Shown here: positions 10,061 through 20,149 of the stretch, piece by piece | How the letters are laid out: the number at the start of each line of letters is the position of its first letter | Numbering within the stretch: position 1 is the stretch's first letter | NCBI RefSeq assembly: GCF_004359215.1 | Contig: NC_090617.1 | Span: 2,359,180-2,423,179 of the forward strand | DNA: 64,000 nucleotides | Direction of reading: 5' to 3' | Source of the DNA: Bremia lactucae | Taxonomy: Eukaryota; Oomycota; Peronosporomycetes; Peronosporales; Peronosporaceae | Position numbers and translations under genes: made by a program | The notes under the pieces: model-generated | Told to the model about the DNA's origin: nothing | The model's input: the letters and a program-made list of their open reading frames with translations, nothing else | Databases searched by the model: none

Positions 10061-11775
10061 CTTCCGATTCCGGATTACACCGGAACGGCCAAGGGCATCC
10101 GCCAAAGCCTTTTTGTCTTGGCACCGAGTCTGATTATCTTGAACCAGACGATCCACTCTTTCCTCCAAGGAAGATATCTTCTGACGAGCTGTCACCAGCT
10201 CGTTTGAAGGAACTGATGTGTCCTTTCATTCGCCAATTGACCAGTCGCAATTTGCGTACAAATTTTTAATTGGTCACGATAAACATTATCGACCGTCATC
10301 GCAAACTCGAGGCGACGGGATCGCTCGTGATCAATGACCTCCCGAAAATAATGGAGGGTGTGATCCAAATCACGATGTTGACTCGGGTTTGTAGAACGAG
10401 GCGAACCCGATTTTCCCTCCCCATCGACATTGACGGGTTCGAGTGGTGAAAAGCGTTTTCTTGTTGAACGCATCTCGAACCACGGTGAGGTGAGAGGAAT
10501 TCGAGTTATACAAGCTGACCCGTTCGTTAACGAGGATATCCACCCTCGCGTGATAGTTGGGAGCCTCGTTCCCAACTGATAATGGTCGTTCCGGGTCGTT
10601 CGACAGCACGACGAGACCCATCCTCCTCGACAGAGGGTCCAATCAGAAAACGAGCGCTTCGCGCGCTCATAAAAGGATTGGAGGTTCTCAATCCCTCCGT
10701 GCATCTCACAAGAGATAAGCGTCCTCTAATGAGGATCCTTAAGGGAGTGTGCCTCTTTAGGGGCATGACCTGCACCATAAAAACAGCATTGACATGAATC
10801 CCTCCGCGAGAGTCAAGGAACCCTGACTCTTTAGACAAGCGGTCCAGCTTGTAGCGTGCACCGACTACGGTCCGTTTTTATTAATCGTTCACGGAAAACA
10901 CCCAGTTTGTCAAGCCAGACCTCGCGGCCGATGCGTTGCACATTCTGTACAAATCCTACCCAAGCTTGGAACAAAGGAGTGACATCCTTCGCCTGCTTAC
11001 AAGTGTACCACCGATGCCGGAATAAGGCATCGATGCAGAATTCCGTTTCATCCTCACCAGGACGAGTGGATGAGTCGAACAACCGGATATTATATCGATC
11101 GTTGGTCATACCAGACTAACAAGTTAGGTTGCTCTAGAGGGCAACAAAGGCTTTTTTTCGGGAACAAACGGCAAAGTAGTGCGGTCCCTCTCCCAATGGT
11201 TCATGTTAACGTTAACGCCAACATTACTTTCGGAGCGATTCCTAAAATCACTTCGTCCCTGGTGACGCATACTAGCACCACCAGTAGTATGCTGATCGAA
11301 GCGGCCTTGACGATTGCTTCGTTCCTGGTGAGGCATTCTGACATTAACAGAGTAATAATCCTACTGATCCTGGTGTAGTAGTGGTACGCAACTCACTCTA
11401 GGACCGGCAGGTCGCGGGTTCGATATCCGGGGCCGACAAATCCTCCAAAGTATAATGGTAGGTGGTCTTGTCCTGTGCACCAAAAAGGTGTATATGATTA
11501 GAAATTCAAAAATTAACTAATTATCAATTGAAGGGCAAGTCCGGTGTAACACACCGGAGTTATCATCCTGGTGACGCATGCTGACATCATCCGAGTTGTA
11601 AGTGACTGTGGAGTCATCATCAGATGACTCCCCACCAAAGAGGTCCGACGTGTCGAACAACCACGTCATCACCTCTTTGGTTGTCACGTTAGAACCCTAA
11701 AGTTTAACGGACTATGCCCCGGGTGATCCGGTGGCCTTTTCAGTAGCCACTGAGTCGGGCGATGACGCCGACTTG
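10013..11775 (-). pseudogene. Antisense ORF (aORF) remnant of E1
   Basis: Frames on the minus strand include 11336-11124 (MPHQERSNRQGRFDQH), 11109-10831 (RYNIRLFDSS, FRHRWYTCKQAKDVTPLFQAWVGFV), 10704-10192 (ENLQSFYERAKRSFS) and 10195-10013 (TARQKISSLEERVDRLVQDN). They are colinear with plus-strand frames at 35947-37660 and 57931-58925. The protein is unknown to me: an acidic Ser/Pro-rich N-part, a conserved middle, a zinc-knuckle-like motif and a C-terminal coiled coil. Interrupted by the SINE at 11376. Confidence 0.72.
11376..11564 (+). mobile_element. tRNA-derived SINE insertion
   Basis: A box-A-like TGGTGTAGTAGTGG (11371-11384) and a box-B-like GGGTTCGATATCC (11416-11428) form a tRNA-like head, followed by a tRNA-unrelated body ending GGTGTAACACACCGGAGTTATC. 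Flanking direct repeats ATCCTGGTG at 11367-11375 and 11565-11573 look like target-site duplications. Removing the insertion plus one repeat rejoins the aORF frame (RHQDQ). Box A overlaps the left repeat, so the exact 5' end may be a few bases earlier. Confidence 0.75.
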
Positions 11776-11860
11776 GACCTTAAAATTATTATCATCTTAT
11801 AATTTTAGCTTAATATTTCCAATATTACCAAATCAGGTAATATTGAAGCAAAAGACAACG

Positions 11861-12366
11861 TGTAACGGGGCACTTTTCGCTAGTAATGATAACAGTACTA
11901 GCCAACCTACACTGATTACAGTGAAGGCGAGGTGCCTCGAAACTTTACGTACACGACGTAGAGAGGGACGTTTCTATAAAGCTAAGGGGATAGCTTGTAG
12001 GGTCTAGACTAAGGCTTTAGAATAGAGAAAATGTAAAAGTGTATTAATATATGAAGTTTGCTCGTTACGATCTTCTATCTATTACTGATTTTATTATATT
12101 AATAACTAATTATGGCGCCTACTTGCGCACCGCACAATCATGCTCTGTGGCGATTGGCGGGGTTACTTTAAATTAAATTAATCTAATAATTAAACTAACG
12201 TCTTACTGCGTCAATAATACCAAATTTGGTAATATTGGAACTATTAAGTCCAATAATTAATAAAGATAACTATTTGTACTTGTTTGATTACTTCCTTTCA
12301 TAGAACCAAATATTAATTATTATTCTTTTAGGAAACAATACTTATGTAACGGGACACCCCGTTACA
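11861..12366 (-). repeat. LTR-C in reverse orientation (3' LTR of a leftward element)
   Basis: Reads TGTAACGGGGCAC ... CACCCCGTTACA on the plus strand. The right flank TCACCCCCCTCTTAA is the reverse complement of a polypurine tract, so in minus orientation this is a 3' LTR. In that orientation it starts with a hairpin (TGTAACGGG, GTG, TCCCGTTACA). Other copies lie at 35321, 45402, 47568 and 57346. Confidence 0.88.
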
Positions 12367-12740
12367 TCACCCCCCTCTTAACCAGCAGTCACAATACTTA
12401 TTATTGTGAAGTGACAGAGAAATTTTGTTATGCCTTTCCCTATAGTTTTTGTATTATTGTTTTTTTAATGATTTTTTTTAATTTTAACGCATTAGTGATT
12501 TTTTTCAAAAATCAATTCGTTTGCGCATGTCGACTAATTAGTCCGTGCGCGTAGCCGTGAGGCCGCTAAGCTGGCAGCTGCACGTATCCGTGCAGCTGCT
12601 ATAATGCAAATGTTTCAGTAGACGCTAATGCGTCTACTGTGGGGAATAAGTCACCTCCTTCTCCCATTGGAGATGACTACAATATGTCACCTGCTACGCC
12701 AATTGTAAATGGCCTTTTGGTTTAGCCCAACATCCTCCCC
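12367..12740 (+). pseudogene. 5' end of an aORF from a reversed, truncated element
   Basis: From ATG at 12527 the sequence parallels 35947 of E4: the VREAAKLAAARIRAA-type block, then VDANASTVGNKSPP and SPATPIV repeats. An early stop (ATGTCGACTAATTAG) breaks it. It ends near 12740 and is all that remains of the internal region between LTR-C (11861) and the next LTR-A. Confidence 0.6.
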
Positions 12741-12785
12741 ATCTGTATATAATAAAAACGTCATGTAATATATTTTCACTGTATG

Positions 12786-13234
12786 TGTAACGAAGGGTAT
12801 CGTTTATAGAAAATAACACTTGAAGGTTTTTAATTATTATATTATCTAACAGGTAGATAATATTTGAAGGATATTTCTTTAAATAGTAATGTTTAGAAGT
12901 CTTATCCATAAATAGATATAGGTTATTATATCTATTTATCCGCAGACTAATCAACTGTAGATGTAAACAAAAGAGAGACAGATAAGATAAGATAAGATCT
13001 CAATTGCATGGCTTAGTATTAGTTTATAATTAAGTTAGAGTTAACAGATAGAAAGAAGAGTTACTTATTTATATTAATCCAGTTCTCATTCTCATTCTCA
13101 AGCTAGTTGCCTTAAAGAGAAGTCTTCCTTTGCACGTACTAGTGCACGTGAAATAACGTAAGGCACCACTCGCAACTGAAGCAGTGCGAAGTGGACTTGT
13201 ACTGAAGCAGTACAAGTCGTAGTGCCCCGTTACA
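12786..13234 (+). repeat. LTR-A, 5' LTR of Gypsy element E2
   Basis: 449 bp, TGTAACGAAGGG ... CCCCGTTACA, followed by the CCTGGTAGCACTCTTTAGTC primer-binding site at 13235. The hairpin GACTTGTACTG (13194-13204) / CAGTACAAGTC (13208-13218) is perfect. It differs from the E1 LTR at many positions although the gag regions behind the two LTRs are almost the same. Confidence 0.92.
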
Positions 13235-13284
13235 CCTGGTAGCACTCTTTAGTCGGTCCAAAGACCACATTTCCTTTATCTAAC

Positions 13285-14855
13285 ATGGACATGTTAGATG
13301 ATAGTGGGAATACGCATCACGTTTCGCTTGAAAGCTACTCCTTTGTAAGTGACATAGAGAGGAGTGCGGTCGAACGAATGAGTTCGACCGTAGGATACGA
13401 TGCCATCATGGCAATGCTGTCCAATTTGGACAGAGATGCCCTCCATTCAGCCATCGCCAAGTTCATACAACATGAACTTGACGAGATGAAGTAGAAGGTA
13501 GCCTTGCTGAATCAGCAAGGCTCTCAACAGGCAGAACTGTTGAGGTTAAAGCAGGTACAGACCCCTGTACCTGGGATGACGCAAACGCGTCGTCCGGAAA
13601 CCTTAAAGATTGACATCTCTAAGTATAGGGGAGTCGAAGAAGACTCCCTTTTAAGATGGTTTGTCTAGTTGGACGATGCCATAAGGGTTCGTCACATCGT
13701 CGACGAGCAAATGCAAGTCGCATTTGCTCAGTCAGGTCGTGCCAAAACTTGGGCACTAGGCCTTAAATTGCGCGCCCATATGTCTTTGGGTCGCAAGAGG
13801 CTTTAACAGCTTGGCTCAAATAGACGTTTGAACCGCCTAGATCTGAGCTCAGAGCTCGATCTGAGCTTCTGAAACTCAAGCAAAGCAAGCGTGATGTTCA
13901 CGCATATGCCTAATACACGTTGACCACGGTGTTCATAGAAGGATTTGCGGATGGCCCCGTTAAGACCCACCTGTTCCGCTTGGAACTCGATACGCTTGAA
14001 GAAGCAATATCCGTTGCGGAACAAGGAGGACTTTACCTTGAGACAGGCTCACGCTAGTTCGTCATCGTACCGTCCTCCAAGACGAAAAGAGCTGGGAGGT
14101 CCAGAACCCTTGGACCTTTCTTACGTCGAAAGTGAGAGACCTCGCTTTTCGAGCAATAAGCGATTGCAGAAATGCAATCGCTGTCAAAAGTTTGGACACT
14201 ACGCTCATGAGCGTAGTGCCCCACGCCCAGTACCGAGAGGTACTGATCGTAATTATGGACCGAATGCCAAAAAGGGCAACGTTTGTGTGTCCGACGTTGT
14301 TGCGAAATCGCAACAGCGAGGCGGACCGCCAAAAAACGGTCGGGGGCAGTAGGGCGCAACGCCCTACTGATCCAGCAACCTCAAGAGAATTTGCAAATCT
14401 CCTGACTAAAGTTGCTCCAGACACACAATCTTTATGTGTCTCTACACTTGGTGATGAGGGATACCTCATCACCTTGAAGCTAAAGTGGCAAATGATTTGT
14501 CACTTAGAGCCGTAGTGAACTGCGGAGCGTCGAATAACTTTATTCGTCGCCAGGCACTAGAGGGTCGTAGGCTCAAATATGTTAAGCGCGACATCCCTCC
14601 AACGAGGAGGACGTGGGTCTTGCGACAGGCGCATCGATAACAGTAATGAAACGCGTAATGAAATTTCACTACACGTTAAAAGATTTACAGTACGATGATG
14701 ATTTCATCGTACTAGATTTGGATGACAAATTTGATGTCATCCTTGATTTACCTTGGCTCAGAAAATATGAGCCAAGGATCAGCTGGCAGCATCGATCCGT
14801 AAAGATGTCTGCCACTTGTTCATCAAATGGTCATCTGCTGAACGTCTTGGAGCGT
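13285..14855 (+). pseudogene. Gag-protease remnant (E2), near duplicate of the E1 segment
   Basis: Begins MDMLDDSGNTHH. The offset to E1 is a constant 8465 bp from 4820 to about 6390. The frames 13803-14024, 13945-14352 and 14132-14515 translate identically to 5338-5559, 5480-5887 and 5667-6050, including all disabling stops and the Asp-to-Asn change at the protease active site. Differences concentrate at the first 200 bp (a new stop after DEMK at 13492) and after 14800. Confidence 0.9.
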
Positions 14856-15302
14856 GCGATATTAACAAGGGATGTTAAACATGAAATATTAAATCGCAAT
14901 GCTAGTAGTAATATTACTATTAGAATGTCTGATTATATGACGGGAAGTTAAAAAGGAATTTAGCATGGGTAATTAAGCAGCAATGTTTATATCGAAAGTT
15001 ACGCAGGCGATATTTACATGAGGAGTTAAACATGATATATTAAATCAGAATGCTAGTAGTATTATTGCTATTAGTGTGTTTGATTATATAACTTGGGACG
15101 TCAAAAAGGGAATTGACTATGGAAATTTATTAGGATCGGAAGTTACACAGCTGATATTAACGTAAGAAGTTAATCAGGAAATGATAATATCGGAATGCTA
15201 GTTGTAATATTACTATTAGTATATTCAAATATAAAACTTGGAAAGTTAAAAAGGGATTTACTATGGGAAATGAAGCAGCAATATTAGTATCGGAAGTTAC
15301 AC
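14856..15302 (+). repeat. Three diverged tandem repeats of about 150 bp inserted in E2
   Basis: Units start near 14856, 15006 and 15150. Each carries ATATTAAC or ATATTTAC at its start, an AATGCTAG-type segment, a palindromic TAGTAATATTACTA core (complete in units 1 and 3, decayed in unit 2), GATTATAT or similar, and a GAAGTTACRCAG-type end. The insertion lies between TTGGAGCG and the CCAGAAGCGTGTGG continuation; E1 is contiguous there (6387-6400). AT-rich and non-coding. Confidence 0.8.
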
Positions 15303-15309
15303 TTCGTCC

Positions 15310-17076
15310 AGAAGCGTGTGGGTGTACTACGAGTGAGTGCGATGGCCTCACTTGTGGTACGGTCGTTAGTACAACTGCACAAGATCACAGTGTGATTACT
15401 AATTACCCTGTGGAGTCAGCTGCCGGCGGCTGTTCAATGCACAGGCAGCGCCGAAGGTCCACCACTCGAACAAGTCCAGTGGATTGAGACATGAATGTAC
15501 GCCTAGCGGGCGACATTCAAGGAAGATACCGGTTGCCCCGAAGGGGCAGCACGATGATCCTAGGTCGAGTAGAGGGTCGACCGTAGAGAATCCGACAGGT
15601 ATAGCGCAATCACAGTCGGAAGACGTTGAGGGAATAAGTCCCCATGTACTTGAGAAGAAATCTCCATAAATAGTTAATGTTAGAGTGACTAGACTTCAGC
15701 ATCCTGAAGGATTGATCCCTCGGCAGCCTGTGAATTTTTCCCAGGAAGCAACCGAGACATTGAATGTCTTGGTTAATGACGGATCAAGAGTAGGCGCTTA
15801 CACTCTTGATCTGTATGCGCCTCCGAAGTTAACTTCGGAATTAACTCAATTACCAACCCTAGAACCCAAGCGATTCTTGAGAGATCGGCATAGTGGTAGA
15901 ATCAAGCAGATCTGCGTACTCGTCACAGAGGACGAATACATAACCGATATACAGTCAGCGGCAGTTTCTGCAGAGAACGAACGGGTTCTCAGTAGATCAT
16001 CGATGGACGAAAGTGTCCTCACGGTGAAGACTCAGATTGAGAGATATACTACTCAATCCTGGGAGTTACTGAAAACAAATTCTTTATGTAAGGATTTGAT
16101 TGAACTCAGGGATGTGTTCCCTGTAACCGTTCCATGCGAGTTGCCTAAGGGTAAAGGCACTCGACATGAGATCGAGCTCAAACCGGGCTCGAAGTACTGT
16201 GTCATGAAGCAGTGGCCACTGCCTCGTGAACAAGTACTTGCGATCGATAAATTCTTTATCGATCGAGTAAAAGCGGGCCATGTGAGGGAGCCAACCTCAC
16301 CACATCGCTCCGACCTTCTGTGTGCGAAACGTCACAGGAGGGTGGCGGATAGTGCACGCATTCAATAAACTGAATGCTGCAACGGTACCGGCTCAAACGC
16401 CAATACCTTGAAAAGACGTAATCATTGATGTTATGTCTAAGAGTACCATCTTTTCGTCTATGGATCTGATGGATGGATTTTATCAGATCCTTATGCGTGA
16501 ACGGGACATCTCGTACACAGCAAGGAGCACTCCCAACGGGATGCTCTGGGAATGGCTAGTAATGCCACAGGGGCTTAGTAACGCCCCTGCAACATTCAAC
16601 AGATGCGAAACGAATCTGTTGAGACCGATGCAAGAATTCGCACCGAGTCATTTTGACGATGTATTCGCCCATAGCCGAGCCATGAACGGAAAGACGGAGG
16701 TGGAAGTTCATAAAACTCACGTTCGCAAGGTTCTTACACTTATGCGAAAGCACAAGTTGTACGCAAATCTCAAGAAGTGCATATTCGCTGCAGCGTAATA
16801 CCACTTCTTGGGTGCATCGTCGGTAAACACGGCGTGCGCCTGATCTCGAAAAGATCAAGGCAATTACCGACTGGCCAGTTCCAGTCGATGTCAAGGGACT
16901 TAGAAAGTTCCTTGATTTAGCGGCGTACTTGCACAAGTACTCTCGCAATTATGCCGAGATGACAGTTCATCTCTCTCGTCTCTTGAAAAAAGACGAAATG
17001 GTTATGGAATGCTGATTGTCAGCGTTCGTTTGAAGGTATCAAGCAAAGCTTGATGCGATAGCCCATCTTGGCGATT
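15310..17076 (+). pseudogene. Protease tail, RT and RNase H start (E2)
   Basis: 15685-16368 (227 aa) covers the linker and RT fingers (LPKGKGTRHEIELKPGSKYC, MKQWPLPREQV). 16433-16798 holds the palm with SHFDDVFAHS (FDD box intact), MPQGLSNAPATFNRC and KKCIFAAA. One frameshift separates them near 16370, and a stop follows at 16798. RT continues to LKKDEMVMEC before the junction at about 17076. Better preserved than E1 RT but not open. Confidence 0.88.
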
Positions 17077-18120
17077 ATCATATTCCGATATTCGACTCAT
17101 CATGGCTTCACAAGCCTGGTGAGGTTGAAACAGAATTCTTCATCAATGCCTTTTACCGGCATCGGTGGTACACTTGCAAACGAACAAAGGATGTCAAACC
17201 TTTGTTCCGAGCTTGGACAGCCTTTGTATAGAATGTACATAACATAGGCTGTGAGGTCTGGCTTGACAAGCTAAATGCTTTCCGTGAACGGTTCCAGAAC
17301 GGACCGTACTCGGTGCACCCTATAAGTTGCACCCTATGTTTAGAGAGGCACGGATTCTTGCCTCTCGTGGGGAGACTCATGTCCATGCTGTTTTAAGGGT
17401 GCAGGTAAATGCCCTAAGGAAGCATATTCCTCAAAGATCCCCATTGGAGGACTCTCATCTCTTACGAGATGCGTCAAGGGATCGATAACCTTCAATACTT
17501 TTTTGCTCGGGAAGCACTCGTTCTCCGTTGGACCTTTTACCAAGGAGGATGGGTCTCGTCGTAATGTAAGACGAGACCCGGAACGTCCAATATCAGTTAG
17601 GAACGAGGTTCCCAACTATCATGCGAGGGCGGACACCCTCGCCAACGAACGAGATAACTCACTCGAACCTCTTTGCCTCACGGTGGCTCAAGAATCTTTT
17701 AACAAGAAAGCGCTTCTCACCACCCGAACCCATCAATGGATGTGGGGGGGGAATCGGATTCGCCTCGTTTGACGAGCCCGATTCAGCATTGTAATTCGAA
17801 TCACACCCTTTTTTCCTTAAGAGGGAATCTTGACCACGAGCAATTTCGTCGCCGCGCATTAGCGGTGACGGTCGACAATGTTTCTCGTGACCAGGTAAAA
17901 AGTTGTGCGCAGATTGAGACTGAACAAACTGGCGAACGAAAAGAAGCTGTTGACTGTTCGTCAGAAGATTTTCTTTCTTGTAGGAAAGAGTGGATCGTCT
18001 TGCTCAAAAGAAATAGACCCTGTTCTGAGACAATAAGTCTTTAGCTGGGAGCCATAAGGCTTTAGCTGATGCCCTTGACCGTTCCGGTGTAATCCGGATC
18101 GGAAGAAGCCTCGTACTGAT
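17077..18120 (+). pseudogene. aORF remnant of E3
   Basis: Fragments in frame with the E4 and E8 aORFs: GFTSLVRLKQNSSSMPFTGI-type start in shifting frames, then 17503-17772 (VRRDPERPISVRNEVPNYHARADTLANERD) and 17736-18044 (TVDNVSRDQVKSCAQIETEQ). The N-terminal Ser/Pro-rich part is absent. It starts at the same internal point (TATCATATTCCGATATTCGACTC) as in E8, so this subfamily may share a deleted N-part. Confidence 0.68.
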
Positions 18121-18982
18121 GGCGTGAGCGGAGACGACCAGCAAAAAAAGTAGGATGCGTACGCATTCTACGAGGCAGCTCGATCGTGTATGCATTGCCT
18201 TAGCGATGTAATACACGAAACGGGCCGATATACCTGGGCAGTAATTTATTACTGCCTACACTCGTCACTACGTGCTTTGGTGGGTTTACCGTAGACAGTA
18301 TGACTAGGTCATTAATTTTAAATTTAAGTGTGTTTGCTTTTCCATTTTTGTCAGAGTTCCGTATCTGTCGGTCCACCGCACTAGCGATGGAATCCCGTAC
18401 AAATGGACCACTGCTTCGCTAGCCAGCAGGAAACCACCTGCTGACTCGATTTTATTTTTGTTTCAGTGCAACCGGCTCGCACTGCGGAGATATTCATCTC
18501 TTCACGATTGAGAGCATTATCATTAATAGTATTGTTTTCGATGCTGAGTCTTCCAGCATCGTTGTCTAAGTCAGTAAAAGCATAACTGTTATTACTGAGT
18601 TTGTCCACTTCAATGTTAGTAAACTCAACATTCGTATCCTTCGCATTGAACCTTAGGGCTAATGAGTCATGAGCAAGAGCTAAAGCTTCTTTGCTCGAGC
18701 GAGTCCCTCCCCCCTTAAATAAGAGTTACTCTCAAACAGCATAGGGATACGAGGGTGTCGTAAGCCATTCACGAAAAATGGTGTATGCTTTGTAGAAGCA
18801 TGCGCTGAATTGTTGATGGCAAATTCTACATCGGCAAGAACTCGCTCCAGCTGTCAAAAGAGTGGACGTGTCCGAGACGTATCTCTTAGAGAATACGGTT
18901 TGCACGGTCCGTCTGACCATCTGTTTCAGGATGATCAGAAGTTGACATTTTTAAATGTGATCCAAGTGATTTGAACACTGTT

Positions 18983-19178
18983 AGCTACTAATTCCAACCG
19001 AGGTCGAAACGATCGCCATGATGGGACGCATTTAGCAGCAACCGCTAACAATAAAGTCTGCAGTCGCCGCCTAATTTGTTCCCAACTAAGTTTTGCCACA
19101 GTTCACGTGGAAGTTTTTTAGGTGTGGTAATGATCCTTCCGCAGGTTCATCTACGGAAACCTTGTTACGACTTCACCT
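18983..19178 (-). rRNA. Fragment of rDNA: 18S 3' end plus start of ITS1
   Basis: On the minus strand, 19178-19128 reads GTGAAGTCGTAACAAGG, then TTTCCGTAGATGAACCTGCG and GAAGGATCATTA, the universal 3' end of 18S rRNA with one C-to-T change. It continues without a break into CCACACCTAAAAAACTTCC and CACGTGAACTGTGGC, an ITS1 of the Peronosporales type, down to GAATTAGTAGC at about 18983. This is a broken piece inside a transposon, not a functional gene. Confidence 0.9.
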
Positions 19179-19445
19179 TTACCTTTGCATTCTTAACGTA
19201 TTTTTGTTACCATCTCCTTCAATGGCTAGTTATACAGGTTTGCGGCTGCGGTAGTACTAAAATCAATAATAGAGCATAGCTTAAACCAGTAATGCTCACT
19301 AACTCAGCCGCAGGGTGTTAATTAGAAAGTGGTATTGAGGATGGTAGTGACTTGTTCACGACTGCAGATTCTCATGCTGAATCTGGAAATTCTCATGCTA
19401 CAATTCGCAATGAAAATTTTGCACGGAGATTTTAAGCTTGAGCTC
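19179..19445. other. Unidentified part of the insertion in E3 integrase
   Basis: Sits between the 18S fragment and the resumed integrase. A short piece (GATTCTCATGCTGAATCTGG at 19367) also occurs in E5 at 41098, so part is transposon-derived. The segment 19186-19340 is not recognised. Confidence 0.5.
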
Positions 19446-20149
19446 ATCCCGCCGTGGATCGAGGGTCTCGATCTGAGACCAGTTCAAAATGTAACCCATC
19501 AAGTAAAAGATCGTTTTAATAAAGCCACGAGCACAGCTTTTGGCTGTGATCGACTCCGGGACGGCAGCAAGATGTACCATCTTGCTTAAACGCTCAGCAA
19601 AAACAAGAATACCATTATTCTTATGGGTGACTTCAAAGAATCCGAGGACGAAGTTCATAGATACGGACTGCCAGCACTCTGCCGGAAAAGGCAGAGGATG
19701 TAACGGAGCACGGGATGAAGCACTGGGCACGGGATGAAGCACTGGGGTTTCTTGTTGACAAACTTCTCAAGCACGTATGTGCTTGTGGACGAACACATAC
19801 TGGCGTGGCCAGTAGAAGTCGGAACTTATCGTGAGAAATGTCTTCTCCCGTCCACGATGACCACTTTTTGGTGCATCGTGGTACTCATACATGATGCGTA
19901 ATCGCAGATCATTATGGGTAGGGATGATGACACGAGGTGTGTCGCCAGCAATGGCTGAACAATACAATTAACCGTTGCGCGTTGTATATCTATCTGTTGA
20001 GGATCGATACAACTTCGACAACCCTTCTAAGGATTGTTGGGATGGATCTCTTAGGTAATCCATCAACCCTGTAAGAGCCTTATCTTCATGTTAAGCTCTT
20101 CTAACGTCGTCATTTAATGTTGACATCGGAACACTTATTATTGCAACAG

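Larger units (their letters stand above)
4297..11775 (+). mobile_element. Gypsy element E1 (family A), defective, no recognised 3' LTR
   Basis: Order on the plus strand: 5' LTR, gag, protease, RT, RNase H, integrase DDE core, integrase C-terminal module, then an antisense ORF on the minus strand. This is the Ty3/Gypsy domain order. Many stops and frameshifts break gag and pol. The body ends near 11775, inside the antisense ORF, about 85 bp before a reversed LTR-C, so the true 3' LTR is missing. A tRNA-headed SINE has inserted at 11376. Confidence 0.88.
12786..17076 (+). mobile_element. Gypsy element E2 (family A), truncated in RNase H
   Basis: LTR, gag, protease, RT and the start of RNase H in order, then an abrupt switch near 17076 into the aORF of an element in the opposite orientation. 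A 447-bp tandem-repeat insertion separates gag/protease from RT. Many stops are shared with E1. Confidence 0.85.

Noticed and set aside
11376..11450. A functional tRNA gene
   Set aside because: Box A and B resemble tRNA, but no acceptor stem can be closed, box B has an extra base, and flanking direct repeats indicate a SINE.
14056..14472. Minus-strand frames of 101 and 136 aa, repeated at 5589-6007
   Set aside because: They are identical in both places only because the gag DNA is duplicated; the sense strand explains the sequence.
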